Positions 11,601 through 25,100 of a stretch of DNA of 64,000 nucleotides are shown piece by piece (within the stretch, counting starts at the first letter, position 1; each line of letters starts with the position of its first letter). The DNA comes from Siphonodentalium dalli (lineage: Eukaryota; Mollusca; Scaphopoda; Gadilida; Siphonodentaliidae). A program made the translations under genes and the position numbers. The stretch is taken from NCBI GenBank assembly GCA_032622095.1, contig CP136069.1:160445043-160509042 (forward strand). Reading direction: 5' to 3'. The notes under the pieces are model-generated. The model worked only from the letters and a program-made list of their open reading frames with translations. It had not been told where the DNA came from and searched no databases.

Positions 11601-13545
11601 GCTTTGTATAGTCTGAGTGGTCTTGTGTGGGTAGTCGCTGGGTGGACCAACTAATTCCGCGGCTATGGCTGGCAAGATGTGACCACCGAGTTGTCATCCC
11701 GTTGTTTGAAATGGATTAGCATCAGCGAAAGGGACAACATTAGTATGACAAGCATCATTCTAATGCCTGAGAAACTGAGTATATGACATTTTGAGCCCGT
11801 CTTCTAACTGTGTGGCTTTCTAATCCTTGTATTTGAAATTTCATCTTTGGATAATTGCCTCCATAATGATATATAAATTAGATGATATAGTTTTATCCCA
11901 TTCGGGCACTTTACGTAATTCTCATAGTTGTGTACGTGTGACGGAAAGTCGTGAGATACCTACAGTGTGAGACCAACTTTCATGCATCTAAAATTCATGG
12001 GACTTAGCACAATCAATACCCAGGCCTCACATTTACGATTATCATTTAAAGCATTATCATTTACAAATAAGCATAAATCCACGTGTGATGGGACCCTAGC
12101 AGCTGTGGGAATATAACAACACAGACACTTATTATGTCAGGTTTGTTTGAGATTTGTTTCGGTTATTTCAATGGAACATCACTCCACTGAACGTGAAAAC
12201 CAATGACCCCAGTACGCACTGACAACATTGGCGAGATATATAAACTAAGTTGTCCATACCCGCACTTATGGGGATTCTAAATTGGTTGTCATCACTTGAC
12301 GGTTTATGTAAGCGGGTCTAATGTGCCATTACCATGGGACACATGCATTGGTTATTGAGGATGGAATATGTGTAGTTAGTCGGCATTGTAGCTTTAATTC
12401 TTATTGTACTAATATAAAACTCAGTTTCATCATCAAGCAGAACGTTGACTTGTATACCACAAAATAGATGTCATGTTGAAAACACAGTCCCATTGTGGCA
12501 ATTTGGCATTGCATGTCGAATTTGAGAAAAAAAATGAGCATTAACTTTCTCAATACCAACAGTTTTATCGGATTAGGATAATATTATCCACAGACATATT
12601 TGCACGAACGAATAAGCTACAAAACTCATAACATGCAGATGCTATTGCAACTCAGAAGCCGGTAATTTTATCGGAACATTTGTGAGTTTTATGGCCGCCA
12701 TTTTGGTCTCCATCATCGGTTTAACGTCACCAGTTGACTTATACATATTACGATACAGCCTCTATGAATAAAGTTCAGTTACAATAAAGCACTTGCGATT
12801 TTCCATTCCGGTGTGCACACTCGTTGTGTAAAGGGTGCAATATAAAACATGGCGGCCATCTTGGACGCCATCTTGGGTTTTATTACCTTCCTAATCTAGG
12901 ATTTGAACGAAATCTTACATTATCCGTGTCCCCTGATGGTTCTACCCTGTATTATACTATAAATATGCATTGTCGATGTTTTATTGGAAACAACCTGCAT
13001 GGATGCATTTAAGTGGATATTTGTGAAATTGGGGGTGAGGGTTAAGCTTTTGTCGATTACTTTACCATTTGGAGATCTATGGAACAGATATGAACATCAT
13101 TCTGTAGGGAATACTCTTCCATTTCCAAAAATATATAACATGGAAGAATTTGACAGATATGCTACATTTGCACAGAGTTGACGCACGACACTTTGTCTGA
13201 ATCGCCATGACATTTTGACTTGTCACGATACATATTTTACCATGACGTCACGAAATCAGAACGAAAGCAAAAAAACAATGTTGAATCTGATTAAGTGTGA
13301 ACATTAGCCCCATAAATTGCAAATATGTGTTCATTCTTTCCCATTTTGATGCCCGATCAACCGGTTGTCTATTGCCTGTCAAACCGCTGAAATGTGTCTA
13401 TTTTTCGGTAGGGTACTGTATGAAACATAGCGAAAATGTATATTTTGTCACCTATTTCGGCTCGGTGCCTCTGAATTCGAAAACTAGAGTAATTTTCCCA
13501 TAAGAAAATGATGGTCGCATAAATTCCCCCGATGTGCGACGGTCA
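8650..13545. mobile_element. 4.9-kb fold-back element (arms about 1.3 kb)
   Basis: The left end (TGACCGTCGCACATC..GGGGAATTTATGCGACC) is repeated in reverse complement ending at 13545. The match continues inward through several blocks. 8700-8757 pairs with 13436-13500. 9150-9180 pairs with 12845-12880 (AAGATGGCG-TCCAAG). 9290-9350 pairs with 12690-12760, 9755-9780 with 12298-12330, and 9895-9935 with 12165-12200. Identity falls inward. The loop (about 10.0-12.1 kb) has no recognised protein; the small ORFs 8903-9112 and 12984-13181 are the two arm copies of one non-conserved frame. It is probably a non-autonomous DNA transposon of the fold-back type. Confidence 0.65.
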
Positions 13546-14335
13546 CCGCCCCCCCCTCCCCGCACCGCCTAGACTAAAAAAAAGAAGAAAAAAAAAACAC
13601 TGAGCAAAATTATTAGATAAATTGGATGTTGGAAGCATCAAATAATGCCAGCATTCCCTACTCTTTTTCTTAAACAACAGGAAACAATAAAGAGCGTTCA
13701 TGGTTAATTTATACCTGATCTGGCAGCTGGGTATGATAAAACTAAAGAGCGTTTATCATACATTATTCTGGGTGGAATAGTGATGGTGGTGCATATGTGC
13801 AAACTTGATGACACGCGTGGTGTTGTTCGCTTGTCCCCTGCTAGAGTAATGTTTTTTGTTTATCTCGCAATTTTGATTTTTGTCCAACCGTGTGTGTATA
13901 TTGGCCATGGGTTATTGAAGCTGAAGTGGTCGCTCTCACCTAAAAGTGCTGAAAGGTACACAGGGTTTAATATCGGCGCTAACTCGGTTACTTCAACTGT
14001 GTTCCTGAAAGTCTGGACATGGTTTTTTTTTCAGTACATTTTAATTTTCATGGGAAACAATTATTTCTCTAACAGAAACTATGACACACGCGAACACTAA
14101 ACGTAATTTAGAACGATATTTCAAAACCCTTCAGTACTTTTGTTGGTGAGAGTGCCCCTTTCAGAGTTATGGGATCCCAATGAAGTCCGGTACGGTTGTT
14201 CACCATGACGAAGACACTCAGTTGAGTGTTAATTTGTTTTGTTCTCTTTTTTTTTACCGTTCCAGCCGTATACTTCTTTGTTTATCTAATGTTGAGTTTT
14301 TGTTTATTTAGAATTGTTGATTTATATATATCTCA
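13546..14335. other. Intergenic with TAAAGAGCG repeat
   Basis: Starts with a C-rich stretch and holds two TAAAGAGCG(T)T words (13687, 13744), repeated in inverted form at 17875-17935 and directly at 48765-48825. An ORF of 106 codons at 13780-14100 is hydrophobic in places but shows no domain and no gene signals. Confidence 0.3.
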
Positions 14336-15185
14336 GTGGTGGGTTATAGCGTCATTCAACTTTTTTATACTCCCGTTTTGAAGAAAAAAAACGGAACGTA
14401 ATATGTTATTGGTCCGTCCGCGCCAACATTTGCCGTTGATGAGGTATATCTTTTGTTTAGGAGCTATTCATAGTTTATGGGGTTAACCACCTTTTCCACA
14501 TATATTTGTCTCATGAATGTGTACGAGGTTACTATCATTTTAAAATGCATTTGTAAATTCCACATAAACATCGGAGTCCAACTTCGTGTCTAATTTGAAG
14601 TTGGTACATTTGCCGTTTGTGAGCTATGTTGCACCCCATGGGGGTATACACTATCCAATCCTAAGTATGTATAAACTCATAATATTAGACACTCATTAGC
14701 TCCTAAACGGCCTACTATATATAGCACCTCGGTACCCTCCTTTCGTTGGTACGTCCGTCCGTTCGTTTTGTTCGTTCTGGATGATAACGTCAGTTAGTCT
14801 GAACTGAATGGAATGAAATTAAGATTACTAGCACAACATACAGGCTAAGTTTTAATTTTGATTCCGCCCGTCAATTTTTGCGGGAGTTATGGTCCTTGTC
14901 GACTTAGAATTTGCACTCAATTATATTTGGTTTCCGGGTGATAACTTTAGTTTCAGTTATCTGGTTGCTTGGTATGTGAATTACTCGTATGAAAATACAG
15001 GTCTAGTTTGAAGTTAGGATCCATCCGCCTATTGTAACCGGAGTTATGATCCTTGTTGACTTATAATTTGACGATTATTTTGTTTTCCGGTGACAGTTTT
15101 ATATAATTATACATGTATTGTAATCTGTTTGTTTTAAAATTTGGCATATTGATTACTCGTTATGGCCCTTTGTTGAAATTACCAC
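14336..15185 (+). repeat. Mollusc-type interspersed repeat (GTTATGGTCCTTGTCGACTTA family)
   Basis: Degenerate internal units recur: ATAACTTTAGTTT, then GTTATGGTCCTTGTCGACTT at about 14887 and GTTATGATCCTTGTTGACTT at about 15045, alternating with TTTTCCGG segments. GTCCGTCC words lie at 14411 and 14752. No coding potential is seen. I know this word pattern from mollusc genomic repeats; that is recall, not a search result. Confidence 0.5.
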
Positions 15186-15834
15186 GGTCGTATTTTGCCA
15201 CGCCCTATAGCGATGCTATTGTTTTATCTTGGTATTCCCACATTGGGCGCCAGTAGGCGGTACTGCATGGGGAAACAGTCAAGCTGTTGTCAAGTATAAA
15301 CGAATCGCGGCCGTTTAGTTGGCGATTCCAGCAGAGGGTTCAAATAACTGTAAAAGAATCATGAAAGTGAAAAATTAAATTGTAATTGTCCGCCCGACTG
15401 CGGTTACCATACAAAACAACAGGACCAGCTGACGTACACGATGATACTCCCACACGAAACACGACATAAATTTTAAAATACACGCAGTATACACGCAGTA
15501 TACACGCGAATATTCGTGCTATTCCGTAGCTGGCGGATATCCTGAGCCAGTGGAAAAGTTAGTTCGGATGTTAAACAGGAAAAAGTTCCCACACATATGA
15601 ACCTTTATTGATTACAACCGCGCCGAACAGGAACTTGTTAGAATCCATATATGGGCAACGAAGTTCCTTTACTTCCGACGATCGACATGGGGGTCATCAA
15701 CTAGCTGTACCGAACACAATGCATCTTTGGCTTCTATCATACCACACCGAAGCCTGCATGGTCATCTGTCGCAGAAAGCGGCCCGCATCACGGAGGCCGG
15801 TTTCATGAGATCACTATTATACTGAGTTTACTGT
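15186..15834. other. Upstream region of the lectin gene; promoter not resolved
   Basis: Lies directly before the first coding exon. A tandem CACGCAGTATA word occurs near 15483-15505. No clear TATA box with initiator could be assigned. The 66-codon ORF 15608-15808 is more likely 5' leader or intergenic sequence. Confidence 0.3.
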
Positions 15835-16117
15835 ATGTTAATATCTATCTGCGTGATGAGTTCTCGTATTGTGGTTCCGGTTGCGCTGATCGTGGCACTT
15901 CCGTTTGGAATTATGGGAAATATGTTGGAAACTCACTTTCACAGAGACAGTCGAAGAAATGAAAGCAGTGGATTCCCAGTGGTGCAAAGATCGCGCATCG
16001 AATGCGCAGCCACCTGCGGCCGGGACCCAACTTGCGTGTCTTACTCATTAAAGAATGGAACATGTTGGTTGTCATCTGAGAATGTTAATGAGTACGGACG
16101 AGAACCAAAACATAACG
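15835..16117 (+). CDS. Exon 1: signal peptide and PAN/apple-like segment
   Basis: 94 codons plus one base, followed by the donor GGTGAGTG. The start is either 15835 or the in-frame ATG at 15856; the latter gives the cleaner signal peptide, MSSRIVVPVALIVALPFGIM. The rest has four cysteines in the spacing of a short PAN motif: C-x3-C-x5-C (ECAATCGRDPTCVSYSL) and a fourth in GTCWLSS. PAN-like segments of this size often sit before lectin or mucin parts in mollusc secreted proteins and are thought to bind protein or carbohydrate. It ends in phase 1 and joins in frame to the mucin exon. Confidence 0.7.
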
Positions 16118-19100
16118 GTGAGTGAGGATACCCTTGATTTATTCCATCCGTATATATCAAATTATTATCCCCGCCCGAATATAGCAAAGAGTTCCGTCTG
16201 TCTGATTCCACAAGGGTAGTATCTGACACGAGCTCGCAAACTTGGTCCAGTCGGACATTTTCACCAGAGTTACGGCGCTGTGATTATCATTTAAGTGATC
16301 TCGGAGAATGGACAAAATATATAACACAAGCAGCATAACAAATATAGTTTTATATAGTTTCATGATGTTTCAATTCGAGATGTCACGATATTCTTTACAC
16401 TAATGCAAAGCTTATCAAATGCAAATTATCGCAAACTGAATTATGATCCTTTTGTCATACACAAAAAGAAACGACGCTCCACATATTCAATGAATGTTCA
16501 GCAACAAAAACTCTTTTGCTAGAGTTCAAGGATAGACTGACAGAAAAATGCAATATAAAATTTGAACTAACACCAGAACTTGTCATTTTCGGAACAACTC
16601 AAAACACAAAAAATAATGAACTTGGGGAGATAACATGCTATTATTAATTTATTATGCTCACTTCTTTGTAAAATTTATGTTTATGTCTGCAATTTTAAAC
16701 ATGTTCTCTGTTTCTTAGTGGCACAATAGAAAGAATAAAGAATTGATGAAGTCTTTTCGAACGCAATCACAATAAGAAAACAAAGATTATTTCTAGCAAG
16801 AAGAAATATTATAGCTGCCCTAATGTGATTTGATAAATAAATCTCATGACATCAAAACAAATTACCAAAATCTCATTGGATGCCAATCCTTCTCGATTAA
16901 GATACTCCGGTACATTAATAGTAATGACATCACATTCGAAGGAAATAAAGCAAATCTTGGGTACAACTAGACAATTCTCCTCCCACCACATAACTAACAG
17001 AATAAGTTATATTTCTTATGTATGCAACCTTTATCTGACTTACACATGTATTAATATATGTTGTTATAAAATTCATATTTTTTTTAGATCTAAATTAAAA
17101 TATTAAACAAAATTCTTTTGGCGTTTAGATCCCACGGAAAGTTGTCCGGGGGTTATTTCGAACAATTCTCCACGCATTTGAAAGGGCTTTGATATATGAA
17201 TTCACAAGAGGAGTTTCTGAACGAGTTCGCAAACTAGAATCGGCCATACATTTTCACCAGAGTTATGGCCGTTTGGTTGTAATTATTTGGCGTTGCAATT
17301 TAAATTAAAATTTTTAAACGGACGGCTCATTCGAGCTTCCAAATTTTGTCTATGTAATTTGAAAGGAGGTATAAAATAGGATGTCAAATACACGAAATAT
17401 AGATATACCCGCTTCATATTCTCTGGAAAATAATTGGTACACAAACATCGCGTTCAACGTTGTATTTTTCTGACTTCAATTAATTAATGCGTCTGTCTGG
17501 GAGTCTCTGGGACATATGATGCCGGAGATAGTATATATTATTATGCGTATTGTTAAAGGCACGGGCGGCGTTCGTTGCAGAAATATTCATATTTGTTCAA
17601 ATCGCCATCAACAGAAGGAATATTAAAATATATATAGTTTTGTTCATATGCCAAACATAATCAGCACGTAAATATTATATTGTCGCCAAGAGGTACGATG
17701 GTGTACGTAAACAAGAGCCTGCTCGTGTTACATAAGTTTTGCTTCTGTTTACATAACACAGCTCAATAATATTTGTTAATCACACACACACACACACACA
17801 CACACCCACACACACACACACACAACTGACACAAATTCTCTTTATTATTTCCATATAAGGAAAACAGTAACAAATAACGCTCTTTATGTTTACCATATCC
17901 GGATCTAAACAAAAGCCAGGTTCTGTAACGTTCTTTGCTTTTGTTTACATAAAAAAGGAAACATTTGACAATAGCATACTGTTTATACCATATGTATAAT
18001 TGGTATAAGAACAAGGTTTGTCTATATTTTACTATTCTTTCTGTTTATGGCGGTTTTTGACGGAGGTGAATATTTTAACAGCATACACACCGCCAACACC
18101 GCCCGTATCTTTACGTCGAGTTTTGTAGTAACTGACCAGTCATGTGGTAGGTCACGAGTTCTGTAGTAACACATGCCGAGTTTTGTTGTAGCTCACGAGT
18201 TCTGTAGTAAATTCAACGAGTTGTTCTGAAAAAAAAACAAGCTAACGAGTTATGTAATAAAAAACGTCGAGTTTTGTAGCAATTTGTTTTTCTTTTCGAA
18301 GACCCGTTTGGACTTTATACAATATCCTTCTATGTCTATATTTGCGAATGTATGTCTGTCTGTGTTCTATATAAATTCACAGGGGACCATCTAGATGGCA
18401 ACACATGGGTCTAACATGGTTCATTAATCCGAGAAAGATAATGGTGTGGGTTAGAATTTTCTAAAGTGACGCCGTTGTTGTCAGGGGCAGAAAATGGGAG
18501 GGAAATAATTTTTTTTGTCGCCGCGATTGCCACCAAACTGATATATAATCACCCCCATGATATGAGGAATCTAATGATGTGGTTTAAATATGTCAAAAGT
18601 GTTGCCGTTCGAGTCTGGGATGCACGGAAATTGATAAAAAATATATTGATACATTTTCTTCTTCATGATACAAAGAATATAATCGTGTGATTTAAAGATG
18701 CCAAATTGGTGTGGTCTAGATGGGAGATTGGGGGGGGGGGGGTGGGCACTATATTTTATAAGAATTGGTTTAGTCACCGATTGCCACCAGAAACTTATAA
18801 TAAACCATCCACATGGTATGACGAGTCTAATGGTGTGGCTTAAAACTGTTAAAAGTGGTGTCATTCGAGTCAGGGGTGCAATTCTCCACCAAATTGATAC
18901 ACATTCTTATCCATGATACGAGGAATCATGTCAGGGTCCACAGAGGGTGAGAGAGACACAAAAAATGATAAACAATAAGTTTAGCGCCGATTTCCACCAG
19001 ACTGATACATATTCTTCTCCGTGATTCGAGGAATCTAATCGTGTGGTTTAAATACGCCAAATTGGTGCCGTTTGGGTGAGAGATATGGGGGGCCTAAATT

Positions 19101-22100
19101 TGATACCAATTTGTATACTCGCAAATTTTCACCAATTTTATATATATTCATCTCCATAGTGAGTCGAAGTGTGTGTTTTAATGATGTCAAAAGTGGCGCC
19201 GCTTGAGTCCGAAATAGGGACGGGCGGGTCTCAAAAACTCTTTAAAATATGTTTAGTGCCAATTAACATCTAATTCATACACGTTCTTCTCAAATGATAC
19301 GAGCAATCAAATCGTGCGTGTTAAAACGCCACATTTGGTGCCTAGATATATTTGCAAATATATGTCTGTCTGTATGCGTTCTATATATAACTTCACTGAC
19401 TGAATATCTCTTACATGGGTGGTAACGATAATCGAAAATGCAAATATATCTGATATTATGGTAGTATAATAAACTAATATATACTACGTCATTATCATTT
19501 TTTGGTGAAACAATTATAATAGTTGTTGTTAGTGTGGGCGTGAAAAATGACCATATAGTTCTTACTTACAGGAGTGTTAACGGTTGCTAAGGACATATCC
19601 GAAATATAAAATTGCATTAATGACTGATATATAATGGAAGTTTTAACAAAATAAACTACACCATGTAGCATGTTTATATTGAAAACAATTATAATAGTTG
19701 TTGTTAGTGTGGACATGACAATAAAGTTACGGAATTTGTTACTTACATGGGCGGGGATATTGTTGCTAGGACATACCTACCATGAAAACATAATCATCGG
19801 TATCAATTTCTGGCAATTTAACTGATATAACTGTTTCATAATACGGTATGAGTTTCTGGCAATTCAACTGGTGTAACTGTTTCATAATATGCTATATTAT
19901 GCTTGTATTGAGGAAAAATGTATCAATAAAGGTTGTTGTATTGCGTACTGTGTCAGATTGGTATTGATGTTGAAATGTTGCTAGGTAACCACCTACCATT
20001 GACAAAACTACTTAAAACTACTTAAAACTAACAGACTAATAGAGACTATTTGTTAAAATAGACATGTATGAAGTTTATCTGCCATAAATATCGATTGTTG
20101 GAATGCATTTTAAAGAGCCACATTTAGACCATGACATCCATGCAGAATATTCTATTATAGGGTGGTAACATCCGGAATACGATTTGCTATACGATAGGAA
20201 TTAATTGTGTGTCATACCTATCATGCTATAACTACAGACATGTCAATATATGGACATGAATCCTTTTAAAGTATATACGTACATGAGCATGGCCTATATA
20301 TATCATACTGTGATGACTTGAATTACCTTTAAGAACCGGTGTCAATTTCCTATTTACATGGGGTCCATGACCAATCCATAGTTACATAGGTTCACGATCT
20401 ATCTATATGGAACTGCATCCAATGATAATATATGGTCGTAAGTCTATTAGGACATGCATATATTGTCTGCATATATGGGTGCTGATGAATGGATTTTGTT
20501 CCATGATGTACATAACTTCTGTGTCCGTGTCCTAGACAGTGGCCCGGACCGATGATGTACTATGTAGGCCTGGTTCTACGGATTTGATGTAGGGACATGG
20601 GTACATGTCATAACTACAGGAACATGTGTATTTGGAGTACATAAAGGGTCTACATGGGACCATGGCTTATGCGTGGCTGGGATTTTTCCATAGATGTTCA
20701 TGTAGCATGTATATAAATGGGATGGGTTTATGTTTCTTACAGATAAATAACTGGTTGTTGGATAATGTCATAACTAAATCAGCCTGGAATAGCCCTGGAT
20801 ACACTTTACTTTTGTTTTTACGTTAAACATATTTTAATGTATTTAGAAAAAATATACATAGGGATCAGGGCACAAGTTATAAAACTTACAAACTTGCCCC
20901 TCTCCTAATACAATCATGGAACATACATAAAAATACATAGCAGATATAGCAAACTGTTTATAAAGAAGAGTGCAGAGTGTGTGTGCTGCGGATGTCGGGT
21001 TTCCATCTGTATTCCAATCTCGGTTATGAAGAAAACGCTAGAACTCAATGAGTTGAAAGATGAATAGCGAAATTTACCATACATGGGTTTGTTCAAAACG
21101 CTCTGTTTTAGCTATAAAAGATTGAGTAATGCGGAAAAGAGTAGTGTTCTTTTGATTTGATATACCTTTTACCCCATATAAGAAATGATTTGCTTCTAAT
21201 GATTGAAATCCATTAATACTTAAATTTCGGTAAAAGTCAATTCTCTGATCTACAAATAAAGGGCAAACATGAAAATAGTGATTGGCGTCTTCAATGTCTA
21301 AACTACAGGGGCATATAGGCGAATCTGATATGTGATTATCAAACATATCCGAACGGAGATCACTACACTGATTCCGAATTTTACAGTGTATTGTATTAAT
21401 TTTCCCTTTTCCTGTATAAAAATATTATTGGGTCTATAATCCCTAAATTGGCTTTGAAATCGGAAATGGAGGTTGCATTGATTTTATACACAGGTAATTT
21501 GTTCCATTCCAGAACAACAGATGGGAGAAATGACTGTTTAAAATGCTCAGTATTGGCGAAATAGGAATAAAATGTATTTGGAAATCTAAGATTATAATCC
21601 GATCGTTCTCTGGAGCGTGCCGGTAGGTGATATGTCAGATACAAAGGGGCGTCTTCATTGATAATTCTGTAAATTGCTTGCAAATGGCGATGTTGCCTAC
21701 GCATGTGTAGTGTCCGCCAACCTACCTACCTCAAGCCATAACTTGTTAAGTGATACTGAACGATTTAGGCCGGTTACGATTCTAGCGGCGTCTTTATGTA
21801 TTCGGTCGAGTTTTTCCAATAAGTAATCGGGTGCTGAATCCCATACGACGTCAGCATAATCCAAAATAGGAAGGATATACGCATTGTAAATGTTTTCGAG
21901 TGTCTTTCTATCGAGATCGTTTTTAAATTTCCCCAATTGTGATAGTCTAGAAGCAGCTTTGTTTGCTGTGTATTCTATTTGTTTGTTCCATTTTAAATTT
22001 GATTGAAATTAAGGCCAATGTGCTTATGTGATTCGTTAAATGAAATTGTTTCGTCCTGGAATATTAAATTTGGGGAATTATCTTGAGGCACGAATGAGAA

Positions 22101-25100
22101 GGATATTGCCTTGGTTTTCTTGGGATTGAACGAAACTAACCAGTTGTCTGCCCATAGACTGACCCTTTTGATGTCCTCGTTTAGTTCTGATTGTAGGATG
22201 TTAAGATTGAAGTGAGAAGCTGTGAGACATGTGTCATCAGCATACATTCTAACAGTTGATGTAAGGTTATCTGGTATGTCATTAATGTATGTTAAAAATA
22301 GGAAAGGCCCAAGGATTTATCCTTAGGGAACACCCGCTGTGATGGTTTCAAAATCAGAATAAGTGTTATTGATTCTGACCCTTTGCTTTCTGTTAGTGAG
22401 ATAGTCATCCAGCCATTTAGAAAGCGACCCTGTTATCCCATACGCGGTAGTTTTGGCAATTAACCCTACGTGCCAGACTCTCTCGAAGGCTTTAGAGATA
22501 TCACAAAATACTGAACAAGTGTATAAGCCTTTGTCGAGTGTCTGACACAGCTGGTGATAAAGATCAATCAATTATAATGTAGTGCTGTGTTTCGGAACGA
22601 AACCCGACTGATTTTGAAATAGGAGTATTTTCTCATCGAAAAAGGACGAGATTCTCTTTAGAACTAACTTTTCAAGAATTTTACCCAGGCATGGTAGAAG
22701 GGAAATTGGTCGGTAATTAGCGCTATCTGCGGAATCTCCATTTTTAAAGATAGGAATCACACGAGATGTCCACGGTGGCCTATGTCAATTTCCTACCTAT
22801 AAGAGCCTGGGTCCATGGCCAAGGTATTGTGTTTACACGTGGCCTATCTATAGGGACCTCTATCCTATAGGGCGTTGGTCTAATTTCTGTATATGGGCGT
22901 ACGTAAATGCTCTGCATTTAGAGACGTGGGGCCATGCACCGGCAGGCATTTTGGTCCATGACTTCACGTATAGGGGCCTGGGTCCATGCTTTTTTCTAAA
23001 TTGTATATATGTGGCTGAACCCATTGCATACCTGCATATATGTGGGTCTTGACCTGATTAATGAGGCCGGTTCCTCGGCTTATTTTAGGGACCTGCGCCC
23101 ATGTCCCACATATAGGAACCTGTATCCAATTCATGCATAATTATAGTCACCTCAGCATTAACACTACGTAAATGCACCTGGCATATCACATATAAGGGGT
23201 TGGTCCATGCCCTACATATAGACACCTGCTCATGCCTGGGTACACTGCTATGACATACATATATCGACCTTGGTCGATATTCTACATATATGGGCCTCCA
23301 TCCACGACTTTCATATATATATATATATATATGGCATTGGTCCAATAAATATGTATAGGTGGGGTTGTCACATTACTGTCCAATGTGTCCATACCATATA
23401 TGGTCATGAAACCATGGTATACTAATACCTTGGTCTATGGTATCTGAGTCCATGGTCTACCTGTGGGCACTTGGGTATTTCCACCATGTAACAGTGCCAT
23501 GGCCCGTCCTTAACCATGCATCTTATATATCATATAACATGTTTAATGGGATGATGTGCCCGACTTCGTCCGGGATATTTATGATTTCTTTGTGATCGTC
23601 TCCGTCTGGGTAGAATAAACAGCGTCTGGACAAACTATTGTCCGATCGGACCAGAAACATGCCTATATATATGAGCGTGTATGAGCAAGGTCAAGGTCAG
23701 GGACACAGTCGCACGTGAAATTGGACCCGCCCGTATTGTTCCCGGGATCAAAGTAAGCATACATACCAACTTAGAGTGGATCGGTCGAGCAGTTTTCGAG
23801 TCTATAACACACGTACAGACAGACAGAAGTTCCAAAATATATAGACTAGCTGATGTGCCCGACTTCGTCCGGGCGGACCGAAACATGCCAATATGAGCGG
23901 ATATGAACGAGGATAAAAGTAGGCCTACATACCAAACTCGAGTCAGATCGGTCGAGGCCCAGAACATGCCTATATGAGCGTATATGAGCAATGTCAAGGC
24001 CAAGGTCAATGACACGGTCACACATGAAATTGGATCCGCCCATATTGTACCCCGTATCAAAGTAGGCCTATACATACCAAATTTGAGTCGGATCGGTCGA
24101 GGTCAAGAAACAAGCCTATATGAGCGTATATGTGCGAGATCAAGGTCAAGGACACGTGAAATTGGACCCGCATACATACCAAATTTGAGTCGCATCGGTC
24201 GAGCAATTTTTGAGTCTATAACACACACAGACAAGTCAGAAGTTCCAAAATATATAGTAGATGTCATCGCTCCATTGCGGCCTGTGCTCTTGGTGACCAG
24301 TTATATTCCGTCTGGTGCATTCCATATCAGTTGTGCTGGTGTATGGCTTATATAACTATTGTGATCATAACTCATATTAAATAAAAGCAACACTTGAACT
24401 TTTCAACGCTCACATTGAATTCCCGTTTGACCGATTATTGCAAAACTCCTCAATTCTGGTCTCCGTTCTGAGTGTCGGAACTGATAAAGGAACATAGCGG
24501 ATAATTGTACCCATATGAAAAATAAATGTGTGGCACATTATGGTTATGGGCTCACAATAACAACTTATAATTATGTTCACCATAAAAACGAGGTATGTTC
24601 CTAGCAACCGTTACTTCTCCTGTAAGTAAGAAAGCTATCATAATTTTTCAGTTAGATCTACACTAACAACAACTACTATAATTGTTTTCACCATAAAATT
24701 GCTACTTAATTGGTGTGGTTTAGTTTGTCAAAACTACCATCATATCAGTTTATATGTGCATTTTTATAATTCGGGTATTGTCCATAACAACCGTTACGGC
24801 CCTGTAAGTAAGAAATATGATATTTTTTCAATCAGTTCGACACTAACAAAAACTATTATAATTATTTTCACCATAACAATGCTACATGACGTAGGTCAGT
24901 TTTTTAAAACTCACATAATATCAGTTGTATGGGTATTTCTTCGACACCGGGTAGTTGTCTAGCAACCGTCTCTAAGGAAGGACCTGTCTCGAATGTCGCC
25001 ACATCTTCTATCACCGTTTTCACAATTGTTGTGTTTTTCTACACCAAGCGCCTGGAATAGTAGAAGAGCAAAATGTGACTAGGTCGACGAGAACCAGTTT

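Noticed and set aside
13780-14100. 106-aa ORF with hydrophobic stretches
   Set aside because: AT-rich sequence often yields such frames; no family, no gene signals.
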